The notes: generated from the sequence alone by a model not told the origin. 12,588 nucleotides of DNA from Actinomycetota bacterium (GCA_009698295.1 WLQO01000022.1:1-12588); one strand, 5' to 3'. Shown: positions 1-7,589, numbered from the stretch's first letter. Numbers and translations: made by a program.

Positions 1-1
1 A

Positions 2-25
2 CAACCGGAACTATTCTTCCGGTTG
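2..25 (-). terminator. Hairpin at the 3' end of the alpha/beta hydrolase gene
   Basis: A perfect 9-bp inverted repeat (CAACCGGAA at 2-10 and TTCCGGTTG at 17-25) is separated by a 6-nt loop that contains the hydrolase stop codon (TAG, 13-11 on the minus strand). Its position at the end of a minus-strand operon suggests a transcription terminator or an mRNA 3'-end stabiliser. The window ends one base beyond the stem, so I cannot see whether a U-tract follows. It could equally serve a convergent gene outside the window. Confidence 0.5.
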
Positions 26-790
26 ATTGCTAGCTCGCCGAATCGGCATCTTGGTCACTGGATAACTTAAATCTGTTAAAAACTGCTGTACCAATGCGCT
101 AAATAGCGCCGGTTTCTCTTTTGGTGCAATGTGAGAAGTGCCAGGCATTATCGCTAATTGGCTTAACTCGATGGCACGATACATCGCAAGAGTGTGCTCG
201 TGCGAAATAACATCGTCATCACCAGCGATTATTAAAGTTGGACATTGAATTTTGGCGAGATCAGAAAGTGGAATATCTGGCTCGCTCTCCCAAATTTTTA
301 ACATCTTCTTGATTTTTTCTGATTGAGTATGCGGTGCATCTGGTGAAGTGACTGCATATTCAGCCTTATCTTCATCGCTTGGTTCTACAAATGGCATATG
401 AAGAATCGTGCCCGAGTGATGGTAATTAGCACCAATCAAAACCAAAGATTTAACAAGTTCTGGGCGAGTGATTGCGATCGACATCGCAATAATCCCACCA
501 TCAGACCAACCAATTAAATGCGCGGGTTCTTTCACGACATCTTCTAGATAGGCAATTGCCTCTTTAATTTGAAATTCAAAGTGGAATGAACCTGCTTGAT
601 CTGCGGTGTAACCATGTCCGGTGCGGTCGTAGGCAAAGAGATGAAAATCTGGCTCGAGATCTGGGGCTAAGACATAATCCCAATGCGATGTCTGGCTCAA
701 TCCACCGTGCAGCATCACAACTGCTTCGCCATTGTTTTCCCATTCGTACGAATAGATCTGGTGGCTACGCAGGTTTAAATAATCAGGCAT
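11..790 (-). CDS. Alpha/beta-fold hydrolase
   Basis: A 259-aa soluble enzyme of the alpha/beta hydrolase superfamily. The oxyanion-hole motif HGG is at residues 28-30, the nucleophile elbow GWSDGG at 94-99 (Ser96), the acid lies in GDDD (190-193, probably Asp193), and the catalytic His is His220 in GTSH. The full triad and normal length argue for an active esterase, lipase or C-C hydrolase; the substrate cannot be read from the sequence. No signal peptide is visible, so it should be cytoplasmic. The ATG at 790 lies 4 nt after the stop codon of the upstream NADH dehydrogenase gene with no Shine-Dalgarno site, so the two are probably co-transcribed and translationally coupled. The C-terminal tail (about 250-259) is polar and contributes one arm of the terminal hairpin. 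Confidence 0.88.
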   Translation of the reverse strand: MPDYLNLRSHQIYSYEWENNGEAVVMLHGGLSQTSHWDYVLAPDLEPDFHLFAYDRTGHGYTADQAGSFHFEFQIKEAIAYLEDVVKEPAHLIGWSDGGIIAMSIAITRPELVKSLVLIGANYHHSGTILHMPFVEPSDEDKAEYAVTSPDAPHTQSEKIKKMLKIWESEPDIPLSDLAKIQCPTLIIAGDDDVISHEHTLAMYRAIELSQLAIMPGTSHIAPKEKPALFSALVQQFLTDLSYPVTKMPIRRASNQPEE

Positions 791-794
791 GAAT

Positions 795-2027
795 TTACAG
801 ACTATCCATAATGTGGCGATTGCCGCGATCGAAAGTTAGGTAGTTCCAGGTCCAATCGGCGATTGTTCCGATCTTGTTGCTGCCGCCGAGAAGATAGAAC
901 AAATGGAGCCACAACCAGGCATACCAAGCCAACGCCCCAGTTATTTTGATGCCTTTAAATTGCACGACAGCTTTGTGACGTCCAATTGTTGCCATTGAAC
1001 CTTTATCTAAATATTTAAAATCTTGCAGCCCTTGTCCACGTGCGGCACGCAAGATCTGTTTTGCAACCCAACGCCCTTGTTGCATTGCTACTGGCGCAAC
1101 CATAGGTAAGAAGCGACCGTCAGATCCTTTAGCACCAGAGATATCGCCGATCGCCCAAACATGTGGATAGTGGCTTACTCGTAAATTTTGTTCGACGCTT
1201 ATACGAGTACCTTCCAATGGCAAATTCAATAACGCACCAGTTGGTTCACCTTTTACTCCAGCGGCCCAGATGGTTACTTCGGATGGAATTGTGTCGCCAT
1301 CTTTTATCAATATCTGACGCGGTTTTACCTCTTGAACTGCAGTGTTAAGTAAAACTGTCACTCCAAGCTTTTCTAAATCTTTCTTTGCACGTGCCGATAA
1401 ACGCTCACTAAACATTGGCAAAATTCTTGGACCGGCCTCAATTAAATAGATATCAATATGCTTTGCTGCATTGGCCTCATCGTTTTTAAGCGGACCATTT
1501 TTTAATTCTGCAAGCGCACCGGCCATCTCGACGCCGGTTGGGCCTCCGCCAACAACGCTTAGTGATAATCGTGTTTGATCCTGGAAGCGACAGAGATCTT
1601 CAAAGCGGCGCATTACTTCGGCGCGGATTCCAATAGCTTCATGAACGCTCTTCATTCCAAGTGCGTTTTCGATAACGCCCTTGACCCCAAAATCAGCTGT
1701 TGCTGAACCGAGTGCCACAACTAAGTGATCAAATTCGAGAACTTCAGAAGAATCGAGTTTGACTGTTCTATTTTTATGATCAACCGAAATTGGTGAGCCC
1801 ATTCGGAATTTAACACCGCTCTTGCGGAGGGCACCTCGAACCGGATGCGCAACGTGATCGGCAGCAAGCCCGGCCGTGGCTACTTGATAAAGCAGCGGTA
1901 AAAATGTTTGGAAGTTATGGCGATCAACCACAGTGACATCTGCGCCTTTTGCAAGTGCTTTGGCAGCGGTGAGCCCACCGAAACCCGCACCAAGGATTAC
2001 GACTTTTGGACGTGTGGAAGAAGCCAT
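795..2027 (-). CDS. ndh: Type II NADH dehydrogenase (NDH-2)
   Basis: A 410-aa FAD-dependent NADH:quinone oxidoreductase of the single-subunit, non-proton-pumping type that feeds electrons to the membrane quinone pool. The FAD Rossmann motif GAGFGG is at residues 13-18 and the NADH-binding motif VGGGPTG at 159-165. The second FAD motif WAIGD is at 291-295, and APVAMQQG at 311-318 matches the quinone-site region (AQxAxQ-like) of NDH-2. The C-terminal 50 residues contain an aromatic amphipathic stretch (ALAWYAWLWLHLFYLLGG) typical of the membrane-anchoring end. The family also includes demethylphytylquinone-type reductases, so the exact quinone is unknown. The start ATG at 2027 has a TAGACT hexamer 6 nt upstream and no Shine-Dalgarno site, pointing to a leaderless mRNA. 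The hydrolase gene follows 4 nt downstream. Confidence 0.92.
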   Translation of the reverse strand: MASSTRPKVVILGAGFGGLTAAKALAKGADVTVVDRHNFQTFLPLLYQVATAGLAADHVAHPVRGALRKSGVKFRMGSPISVDHKNRTVKLDSSEVLEFDHLVVALGSATADFGVKGVIENALGMKSVHEAIGIRAEVMRRFEDLCRFQDQTRLSLSVVGGGPTGVEMAGALAELKNGPLKNDEANAAKHIDIYLIEAGPRILPMFSERLSARAKKDLEKLGVTVLLNTAVQEVKPRQILIKDGDTIPSEVTIWAAGVKGEPTGALLNLPLEGTRISVEQNLRVSHYPHVWAIGDISGAKGSDGRFLPMVAPVAMQQGRWVAKQILRAARGQGLQDFKYLDKGSMATIGRHKAVVQFKGIKITGALAWYAWLWLHLFYLLGGSNKIGTIADWTWNYLTFDRGNRHIMDSL

Positions 2028-2033
2028 AGCGGC

Positions 2034-2039
2034 AGTCTA
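2034..2039 (-). promoter_or_regulatory. -10 element of ndh (leaderless)
   Basis: On the minus strand TAGACT lies exactly 6 nt before the ndh ATG, so the predicted transcription start is at or within a base or two of the A of the start codon. It fits the actinobacterial TANNNT -10 pattern; no convincing -35 is seen. It shares two base pairs (2038-2039) with the divergent -10 of the SDR gene. Confidence 0.55.
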
Positions 2040-2043
2040 GGCT
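2038..2043 (+). promoter_or_regulatory. -10 element of the SDR gene (leaderless)
   Basis: TAGGCT lies 7 nt before the ATG at 2051, as expected for a leaderless actinobacterial transcript. No Shine-Dalgarno sequence is present. Together with the opposing TAGACT it forms the near-palindrome AGTCTAGGCT (2034-2043) centred on CTAG. Confidence 0.5.
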
Positions 2044-2050
2044 CTGAACT

Positions 2051-3532
2051 ATGAACTCGCAGCGGTTAATTCTCGTCACTGGCGCTTCTGGCTATGTGGG
2101 CGGCCGATTGGTGCGCGATTTAGTTTCAGATAAATGCGCAGTGCGAGTCTTGGTGCGCGATGCCCAGAAAGTAAAAGAACAACCATGGGCTAAGGACGTT
2201 GAAATTGTCGAGGGCAATGCCAACAATTTGGCAGATATGCGCCGCGCGCTAAATGGTGTTCACACTGCATTCTATTTACTGCATTCGATTAATGCAGGTA
2301 AGAATTTTGACGAAGTAGAAAATGCGATGGCACAAAATTTTGCCGCTGCCGCCGAAGCTGAAGAAATTTCTCAGATAATTTATTTGGGAGGAATTGCTAA
2401 CGATAAGAACCGCAGTCAACACCTGGCCTCGCGTATGAACACCGGCACTCAACTTGCATCTGGAAAAGTTCCGGTGCTTGAACTTCGCGCCGGAATTATC
2501 ATCGGTTCAGGATCTGCTTCCTTTGAAATGTTGCGCCATTTAACTCACCGCTTACCGATTATGACCACACCTAAATGGGTTTCAAATTTAACGCAACCAA
2601 TCTCAATTCGTGATGCACTTTATTACTTGCGCAAGTGTGCGCAGCTACCGACTCCTGTTTCCAAAATCTGCGACATCGGCGGCACAGAAGTTCTTTCTTA
2701 CGCAGATATGATGCAGAAATTCGCCAAGTTATCTGGGCTTCGCAAGCGCTGGATCGTTCAAGTTCCAGTTCTGACTCCGAAGTTATCTAGCCTATGGATT
2801 GGATTTGTGACTCCCGTGCCAACGTCATTGGCCCGCCCATTAGTTGAGTCGCTAATTAGTGAAGTTGTCGCAGATCCGCAGAAAAGTATTGATTCAATAA
2901 TTGCACCACCATCTGAAGGTTTTATTGATGTAGAAGGTGCGATCAAATTAGCGCTCTCTCGCATCGCTGATCATGAAGTTGTAACGCGTTGGTCGGATGC
3001 GGCATACCCAACTGCGCCGTGGCAGAAAGCGCAGAGCGATCCTGATTGGGCAGGCGAAATGGTTTTGCGCGATCGCCGGGAACAAACGACCGATGCTTCT
3101 TCGGCAGCGTTGTGGCAAGCAATTGAAAGCATCGGCGGTGAAAATGGTTGGTATGGCGCAGATTTCCTTTGGTATTTACGTGGTCTTTTAGATCGTCTTT
3201 TCGGTGGCGTTGGCTTACGTCGTGGTCGCCGCGATCCTTTAACACTTCATGTTGGTGAAAGTTTAGATTTTTGGCGGGTAGAAGAGTTAGACCGTGGAGT
3301 GCGTTTGAAGTTATATGCCGAAATGGTTCTACCCGGTAAAGCTTGGTTGGAATTTACAATTATTGAAAAAGGTGGAAAACGCACCGTGCGCCAAGAAGCA
3401 AGTTTTTCACCACGCGGTTTAGGCGGCCAGCTTTATTGGTATGCAGTTCTTCCATTTCACATCTTTGTTTTCCCAACAATGATGCGCAATCTAATTCGAA
3501 AGGCTAATCGCACTGATTATGCCAATTCATAA
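2051..3532 (+). CDS. NAD(P)-binding atypical SDR with C-terminal DUF2867 domain (YbjT-like)
   Basis: A 493-aa two-domain protein. The N-terminal part (about 1-300) is an NmrA/atypical short-chain dehydrogenase fold with the dinucleotide motif TGASGYVGG at 10-18. It has the YLLHSI and YLGG strands seen in this family, but no clear YxxxK catalytic pair, as is usual for atypical members. The C-terminal part (about 310-485) matches the DUF2867 domain, rich in W, R and aromatic residues. The same architecture occurs in E. coli YbjT, whose function is not established. It could act as an NAD(P)H-dependent reductase or a redox sensor. Translation probably starts at 2051 on a leaderless mRNA. Its 3' end overlaps the next gene by 14 nt, so the two are very likely an operon with coupled translation. 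Confidence 0.85.
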   Translation: MNSQRLILVTGASGYVGGRLVRDLVSDKCAVRVLVRDAQKVKEQPWAKDVEIVEGNANNLADMRRALNGVHTAFYLLHSINAGKNFDEVENAMAQNFAAAAEAEEISQIIYLGGIANDKNRSQHLASRMNTGTQLASGKVPVLELRAGIIIGSGSASFEMLRHLTHRLPIMTTPKWVSNLTQPISIRDALYYLRKCAQLPTPVSKICDIGGTEVLSYADMMQKFAKLSGLRKRWIVQVPVLTPKLSSLWIGFVTPVPTSLARPLVESLISEVVADPQKSIDSIIAPPSEGFIDVEGAIKLALSRIADHEVVTRWSDAAYPTAPWQKAQSDPDWAGEMVLRDRREQTTDASSAALWQAIESIGGENGWYGADFLWYLRGLLDRLFGGVGLRRGRRDPLTLHVGESLDFWRVEELDRGVRLKLYAEMVLPGKAWLEFTIIEKGGKRTVRQEASFSPRGLGGQLYWYAVLPFHIFVFPTMMRNLIRKANRTDYANS

Positions 3533-4871
3533 TTTTACGCCAGAAGTTGAAGCCCTTGCTCAAGAAATCCTTGCGTACAGCCTGCACCGTCTAAAAGATG
3601 ATCCACCTTTAGATGGTCCACGCACAGCCGAAGATTTATTTAACGAAGTTGGTAACACAATTACTGCAAAAGGTTTGGGTGGCCATGAAGCACTTGCAGT
3701 GTTTACAAATGTTTTAGCTAAAGCGTGTATTTCGACCGATCATCCGCGCAACTTGGCATTTATCCCATCTGCACCAACTGAATACTCCAACCTCTTTGAT
3801 CTAGTCGTCGGCGCAAGTTCGCTTTATGGCGGTTCTTGGCAAGAAGGCGCAGGTGCAGTCTTTGCCGAAAATCAAGCGCTGCGTTGGATTGCAGATTTAG
3901 CGGGATTGCCGAAATCGGCCGGAGGAGTGTTTGTACAAGGCGGAACAAACGGAAATCTTTCTGCACTAGTTGCAGCGCGTGATGATGCGCGCAAGAAGTA
4001 TCCAAAAACTACGCGTTGGGCAATCGCTTGCAGCGCCGAAGCGCATTCATCGATCGCCAGCGCTGCTCACATAATGGATGTAGAGTTGTTAAAAATTGAA
4101 CCGGGTAGCGATCGTAAAATTCACGGTGATGCAGTGGGTGCAGCAATTGATCAATTGCATGCCACAACCGAAACTCGCGTCTTTGCAGTTGTTGCAACTG
4201 GCGGAACAACAAACCTTGGGATCGTCGATGACTTGTTAACCGTTGGCGCTGCTACTCAAGCGCGCGGTATCTGGTTCCATGTTGATGGAGCTTATGGTTT
4301 GGCTGCGTTGTGTGCACCATCTGTGCGCGACAAATTTAACGGTGTTGAAGCCGCAGATTCGCTAATTGTTGATCCCCATAAATGGCTCTTTGCGCCTTTT
4401 GATGCGTGTGCGCTGATCTATCGCAATCCCGCGATCGCTAAAGAAACTCATACCCAACATGCATCTTATTTAGAAACGCTTCACGATGACTCTTGGTCGC
4501 CATCAGATTATGCAATTCACTTAACGCGCCGCGTTCGCGGTTTACCTTTCTGGTTTTCACTTGCCGCCCACGGAACAGATGCTTACAGCGAAGCGATGGA
4601 AGAGACTTTAAATGTGGCACGTGCAGCTGCGGATTTAGTGCGCTCCCATCCCAATTTAGAACTAGTGATGGAACCAGAACTTTCAATCGTTGCCTTTAAA
4701 CGTACTGGTTGGAAAGCCGCGGATTATCAAAAGTGGAGCGATAAATTATTATCTGATCAAATTGGTTTTATCCCACCATCATCAGATAACGGCCAATCGA
4801 TCTTGCGTTTTGCGATCGTAAATCCATGGACCAAAGTTTCTGATATCTCAATGATTTTAGATACGCTCTAA
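3519..4871 (+). CDS. Group II PLP-dependent decarboxylase family protein
   Basis: A 450-aa enzyme of the aspartate-aminotransferase-fold group II decarboxylases (the glutamate / aromatic-amino-acid / DABA decarboxylase family). Visible PLP-site features are QGGTNGN (140-146), the His that stacks on PLP in AEAHSS (His175), HVDGAYG (254-260, with Asp256 contacting the pyridine N), and DPHKWLF (285-291) with Lys288 as the Schiff-base lysine. All key residues are present, so it should be active; the substrate cannot be assigned. Some relatives are described as sulfinoalanine or aromatic-amine decarboxylases, and others carry out aldehyde-forming side reactions. The ATG at 3519 lies inside the end of the SDR gene (14-nt overlap, different frame) with only a weak GAAAGG upstream, so translation is likely coupled. 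The DUF3263 gene starts 40 nt after its stop codon. Confidence 0.87.
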   Translation: MPIHNFTPEVEALAQEILAYSLHRLKDDPPLDGPRTAEDLFNEVGNTITAKGLGGHEALAVFTNVLAKACISTDHPRNLAFIPSAPTEYSNLFDLVVGASSLYGGSWQEGAGAVFAENQALRWIADLAGLPKSAGGVFVQGGTNGNLSALVAARDDARKKYPKTTRWAIACSAEAHSSIASAAHIMDVELLKIEPGSDRKIHGDAVGAAIDQLHATTETRVFAVVATGGTTNLGIVDDLLTVGAATQARGIWFHVDGAYGLAALCAPSVRDKFNGVEAADSLIVDPHKWLFAPFDACALIYRNPAIAKETHTQHASYLETLHDDSWSPSDYAIHLTRRVRGLPFWFSLAAHGTDAYSEAMEETLNVARAAADLVRSHPNLELVMEPELSIVAFKRTGWKAADYQKWSDKLLSDQIGFIPPSSDNGQSILRFAIVNPWTKVSDISMILDTL

Positions 4872-4898
4872 ATCCCACAATTTCCGCGCTCCCTGGTT

Positions 4899-4904
4899 TA
4901 AGAT
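4899..4904 (+). promoter_or_regulatory. -10 element of the DUF3263 gene (leaderless)
   Basis: TAAGAT is followed by 7 nt (TTGGCAT) and then the ATG at 4912. The TANNNT match, the spacing and the lack of a Shine-Dalgarno site suggest a leaderless mRNA starting at the ATG. No good -35 is seen. The 40-nt gap between the decarboxylase and DUF3263 genes contains no clear terminator, so some read-through from upstream is also possible. Confidence 0.5.
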
Positions 4905-4911
4905 TTGGCAT

Positions 4912-5178
4912 ATGTCAGCGCTGGAAAATAACCAAGAAGTGAGCAGTTCACTTAGCGATCTCGAAATTCGCATCTTAGATTTCGAATCTAATTGGTGGCG
5001 CTTTGCCGGTGCGAAAGAGTCTGCAATTAAAGAACTCTTTGATCTAAATGCGCCACGTTATTACCAACTCCTTAACGACCTGATTGACCGAGAAGATGCC
5101 CTCATGGCCTCTCCTATGCTCGTTAAGCGCCTGCGCCGCCTCCGTGAGGCCCGCATGCAGGCCCGCTCCGCTCGCTAA
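4912..5178 (+). CDS. DUF3263 family protein (small, HTH-like)
   Basis: An 88-aa protein matching the actinobacterial DUF3263 family. The core runs from about residue 17 to 85: LDFE, then WWRFAGAKE, an IKELF segment, APRYYQLLN, and a basic tail (LVKRLRRLREARMQARSAR). The alternating helices with RYYQ resemble a helix-turn-helix of the sigma-region-4/MarR-like kind, and the strongly basic C-terminus would suit nucleic-acid binding. Its function is unknown to me. Residues 1-15 are polar and poorly conserved in type. The start is supported by the -10 hexamer 7 nt upstream. The gene sits directly in front of the groEL promoter, with its stop codon only 12 nt from the -35, so groEL expression may be influenced by read-through. 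Confidence 0.82.
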   Translation: MSALENNQEVSSSLSDLEIRILDFESNWWRFAGAKESAIKELFDLNAPRYYQLLNDLIDREDALMASPMLVKRLRRLREARMQARSAR

Positions 5179-5190
5179 AGCCTCCTCGTT

Positions 5191-5219
5191 TTGCGCCTCG
5201 GAATAGAAGGCCGTAGATT
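5191..5219 (+). promoter_or_regulatory. groEL promoter (sigma-A/HrdB type)
   Basis: TTGCGC (5191-5196) and TAGATT (5214-5219) are separated by 17 nt, a good match to the housekeeping -35/-10 layout. The transcription start should fall at about 5225-5227, the first bases of the CIRCE element, which leaves a leader of about 65 nt to the groEL ATG. Confidence 0.65.
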
Positions 5220-5224
5220 TGGCG

Positions 5225-5251
5225 TTAGCACTCTCGGGGTGTGAGTGATAA
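5225..5251 (+). promoter_or_regulatory. CIRCE operator (HrcA-binding site)
   Basis: The left arm TTAGCACTC (5225-5233), a 9-nt spacer and the right arm GAGTGATAA (5243-5251) match the CIRCE consensus TTAGCACTC-N9-GAGTGCTAA with one mismatch (A instead of C in the right arm). It starts 5 nt after the -10 hexamer, so bound HrcA would block transcription initiation. This predicts heat-shock derepression of groEL. hrcA itself is not in the window. Confidence 0.92.
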
Positions 5252-5290
5252 AACGCCCCCTAAAGCTAGAAACTTAAAAGGAGTAATTAC

Positions 5291-6913
5291 ATGGCAAAGA
5301 TGATTGCCTTTAATGAAGAAGCCCGTCGTGGCCTAGAACGCGGAATGAACGTTCTCGCTGATGCGGTCAAGGTAACTCTTGGACCTCGCGGACGTAACGT
5401 CGTACTAGAAAAGAAATGGGGCGCCCCAACAATCACCAATGATGGCGTCTCAATTGCTAAAGAAATCGAATTAGATGATCCGTGGGAAAAGATCGGTGCA
5501 GAGTTAGTTAAAGAAGTTGCCAAGAAGACAGATGATGTCGCAGGCGACGGAACAACAACTGCAACCGTGCTTGCTCAGGCGCTTGTGCGTGAAGGACTTC
5601 GCAACGTTGCCGCCGGTTCAAACCCAATGGCGCTAAAGCGCGGCATTGAAAAGGCAGTTGCTGCGATCGTTGCAGAACTTGCTTCAATGGCCAAGAGCGT
5701 TGATTCCAAAGAACAGATTGCAGCGACCGCTTCTATTTCAGCTGCTGATTCCACAATTGGCGACATGATCGCTGAAGCGATGGATAAAGTCGGTAAAGAA
5801 GGCGTAATCACAGTTGAAGAGTCAAATACCTTTGGTCTTGAACTCGAGCTAACTGAAGGTATGCGCTTTGATAAAGGCTATATCTCTCCATATTTCGTAA
5901 CTGACCAAGATCGCATGGAAGCAGTACTAGAAGATGCTTACATCTTGATCGTTAACTCAAAGATCGCCAATATCAAGGATCTAGTACCTGTTCTTGAGAA
6001 GGTTATGCAATCAGGTAAGCCACTAGCGATAATCGCTGAAGATGTTGAAGGCGAAGCGTTGGCAACACTTGTTGTAAATAAGATTCGTGGAATCTTCCGC
6101 GCGGCAGCTGTTAAAGCTCCAGGTTTCGGTGATCGTCGCAAAGCGATGTTGCAAGATATTGCAATCCTTACCGGAGCCACAGTTATCTCTGAAGAAGTTG
6201 GTTTGAAACTAGAAAGTGCTGGCCTAGAACTTCTGGGTCGCGCTCGTAAAGTTGTGATCAGCAAAGAAGAGACAACAATCGTTGAAGGCGGCGGAGATGA
6301 CGCGCAGATCAAGGGTCGCGTCGCACAAATTCGCTCTGAAATCGAAAAGTCTGATTCAGATTATGACCGCGAGAAGTTGCAAGAGCGTCTTGCCAAGCTT
6401 GCTGGTGGCGTTGCCGTAATCAAGGCTGGCGCTGCAACAGAGGTTGAGCTTAAAGAGCGCAAGCACCGCATCGAAGATGCAGTACGCAATGCAAAGGCTG
6501 CAGTTGAAGAAGGCATCGTCGCCGGTGGTGGCGTTGCGCTTTTGCAGGCAGCAACTCAAGCATTTAAGAAGTTAAAGCTAGAAGGCGAAGAAGCAGTTGG
6601 CGCAAAGATCGTAGAACTTTCGATCGAAGCTCCGCTAAAGCAGATCGCCATCAACGCAGGTCTTGAAGGCGGAGTCGTTGTAGAAAAAGTACGTCACCTC
6701 GAAGTTGGTTTCGGACTTAATGCTGCAACTGGCGAATACGTCGACATGATTAAATCTGGAATTATTGATCCGGCTAAGGTAACTCGCTCTGCTTTGCAGA
6801 ACGCAGCATCAATCGCTGCGCTCTTCATTACTACAGAAGCAGTTATTACCGATAAGCCAGAGAAGAAGCCAGCTGCCCCAATGGGCGGCGATGGCGGCGG
6901 AATGGATTTCTAA
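5291..6913 (+). CDS. groL: Chaperonin GroEL (60-kDa, GroEL2-like)
   Basis: A 540-aa chaperonin subunit that forms the double-ring ATP-driven folding chamber with the co-chaperonin GroES in the cytoplasm. The sequence is complete. The N-terminal equatorial domain has TLGPRGRNVVLE (29-40) and the ATP-binding DGTTT motif (86-90). The apical domain has the EESNTFG and EDVEGEAL regions, followed by KLAGGVAVIKAGAATE and the VEEGIVAGGGVAL segment of the second equatorial half. The tail GGDGGGMDF is the classical Gly/Met type, which favours the canonical GroEL2-like role over His-rich actinobacterial GroEL1. A strong Shine-Dalgarno AAAGGAG (5277-5283) lies 7 nt before the ATG. Transcription is controlled by the CIRCE operator. 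No groES is adjacent; it must be encoded elsewhere. The DUF3027 gene follows after 4 nt. Confidence 0.98.
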   Translation: MAKMIAFNEEARRGLERGMNVLADAVKVTLGPRGRNVVLEKKWGAPTITNDGVSIAKEIELDDPWEKIGAELVKEVAKKTDDVAGDGTTTATVLAQALVREGLRNVAAGSNPMALKRGIEKAVAAIVAELASMAKSVDSKEQIAATASISAADSTIGDMIAEAMDKVGKEGVITVEESNTFGLELELTEGMRFDKGYISPYFVTDQDRMEAVLEDAYILIVNSKIANIKDLVPVLEKVMQSGKPLAIIAEDVEGEALATLVVNKIRGIFRAAAVKAPGFGDRRKAMLQDIAILTGATVISEEVGLKLESAGLELLGRARKVVISKEETTIVEGGGDDAQIKGRVAQIRSEIEKSDSDYDREKLQERLAKLAGGVAVIKAGAATEVELKERKHRIEDAVRNAKAAVEEGIVAGGGVALLQAATQAFKKLKLEGEEAVGAKIVELSIEAPLKQIAINAGLEGGVVVEKVRHLEVGFGLNAATGEYVDMIKSGIIDPAKVTRSALQNAASIAALFITTEAVITDKPEKKPAAPMGGDGGGMDF

Positions 6914-6917
6914 ATAC

Positions 6918-7589
6918 ATGACAAAAGGATTTGACGGGCAAGAGATTGCACGAAACGCTGCACTTGCGGGGGCTGAAAAGCCTTCGCAGGTCGGCGCTTT
7001 TATTTCCGTCGAATTCGAAGATGAAAATCGCGTTGCAAGTTACTTATTCGACGCCGACATTCAGGGCTATAAAGGTTGGCGCTGGTGTGTCACTCTTGCA
7101 AAAGTTGATGCATCAGCAGACCCAACTGTTTGTGATGTAGTTGTTCTTCCTGGCCCTGATTCATTACTTGCGCCAGACTGGATTGAATATAAAGATCGTA
7201 TTCAGCCAGAAGATATTCAACCTGGAATTATTGTGCCAAGTGTTTTAGATGACACACGTTTAGTTCCTGGCGTTAACGCGTTAATTCAAGATGAAGGATT
7301 GGATGCAACCGAGGTCTTTGATCTTGGTTTAATGCGTCCACGTGTTCTTTCTATTGAAGGTCGCGATCAAGCAAGTAAACGTTGGTACACCGGTGACCGT
7401 GGACCGAATACGCCGTTGGCACAGAGCGCACCGAAGCCATGTGCATCATGCGGATTCTTTATTCCGATTGCAGGTTCACTTCGTGCATCATTCGGTGTTT
7501 GTGCCAATGCGATCGCGCCAGATGATGCGCGCGTAGTCTCAGTCGATCATGGCTGTGGCGCACATTCTGAAGCTACGCTCAACAACTAG
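6918..7589 (+). CDS. DUF3027 family protein, possible zinc-binding
   Basis: A 223-aa protein of the actinobacterial DUF3027 family, of unknown function. Recognisable family blocks are the central GYKGWRW-CVT segment, the VVLPGPDSLLAPDW block, REGRD-like EGRDQASKRWY, and a C-terminal cysteine-rich block. Cys175 and Cys178 (CASC), Cys195 (FGVC) and Cys213 (CGAH, with His216) could form a zinc site; that is inference. No signal peptide or membrane segment is seen. I chose the ATG at 6918 rather than the in-frame ATG at 6891, because the latter lies inside the conserved GroEL tail and would add nine unconserved residues. The gene begins 4 nt after the groEL stop codon without a clear Shine-Dalgarno site, so coupled, heat-inducible co-expression with groEL is likely. 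A stable hairpin lies just inside the reading frame. Confidence 0.85.
   Translation: MTKGFDGQEIARNAALAGAEKPSQVGAFISVEFEDENRVASYLFDADIQGYKGWRWCVTLAKVDASADPTVCDVVVLPGPDSLLAPDWIEYKDRIQPEDIQPGIIVPSVLDDTRLVPGVNALIQDEGLDATEVFDLGLMRPRVLSIEGRDQASKRWYTGDRGPNTPLAQSAPKPCASCGFFIPIAGSLRASFGVCANAIAPDDARVVSVDHGCGAHSEATLNN
6963..6990 (+). other. Strong hairpin inside the start of the DUF3027 gene
   Basis: A 12-bp stem (6963-6974 with 6979-6990, including three G-U pairs) closed by a GAAA tetraloop lies about 50-77 nt after the groEL stop codon. A T-rich stretch (CTTTTATTT, about 6997-7005) follows 6 nt later. In RNA it could attenuate read-through from groEL or stabilise the groEL mRNA 3' region. It lies in coding sequence, so it may also be incidental. 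Confidence 0.4.

Noticed and set aside
2943..3245. Minus-strand 100-codon open frame inside the SDR gene
   Set aside because: It is a shadow of the coding strand with His/Arg-rich, non-family sequence and no promoter or ribosome-binding context.
5938..6312. Antisense 124-codon open frame (and shorter ones) within groEL
   Set aside because: It is the mirror of groEL codon bias on the opposite strand, has low-complexity Ser/Ala/Pro content and no start signals; the sense strand is an unambiguous GroEL.
6891..6917. Earlier in-frame ATG for the DUF3027 gene
   Set aside because: It lies inside the conserved GGM tail of GroEL and adds residues not typical of the family; the ATG at 6918 fits better.
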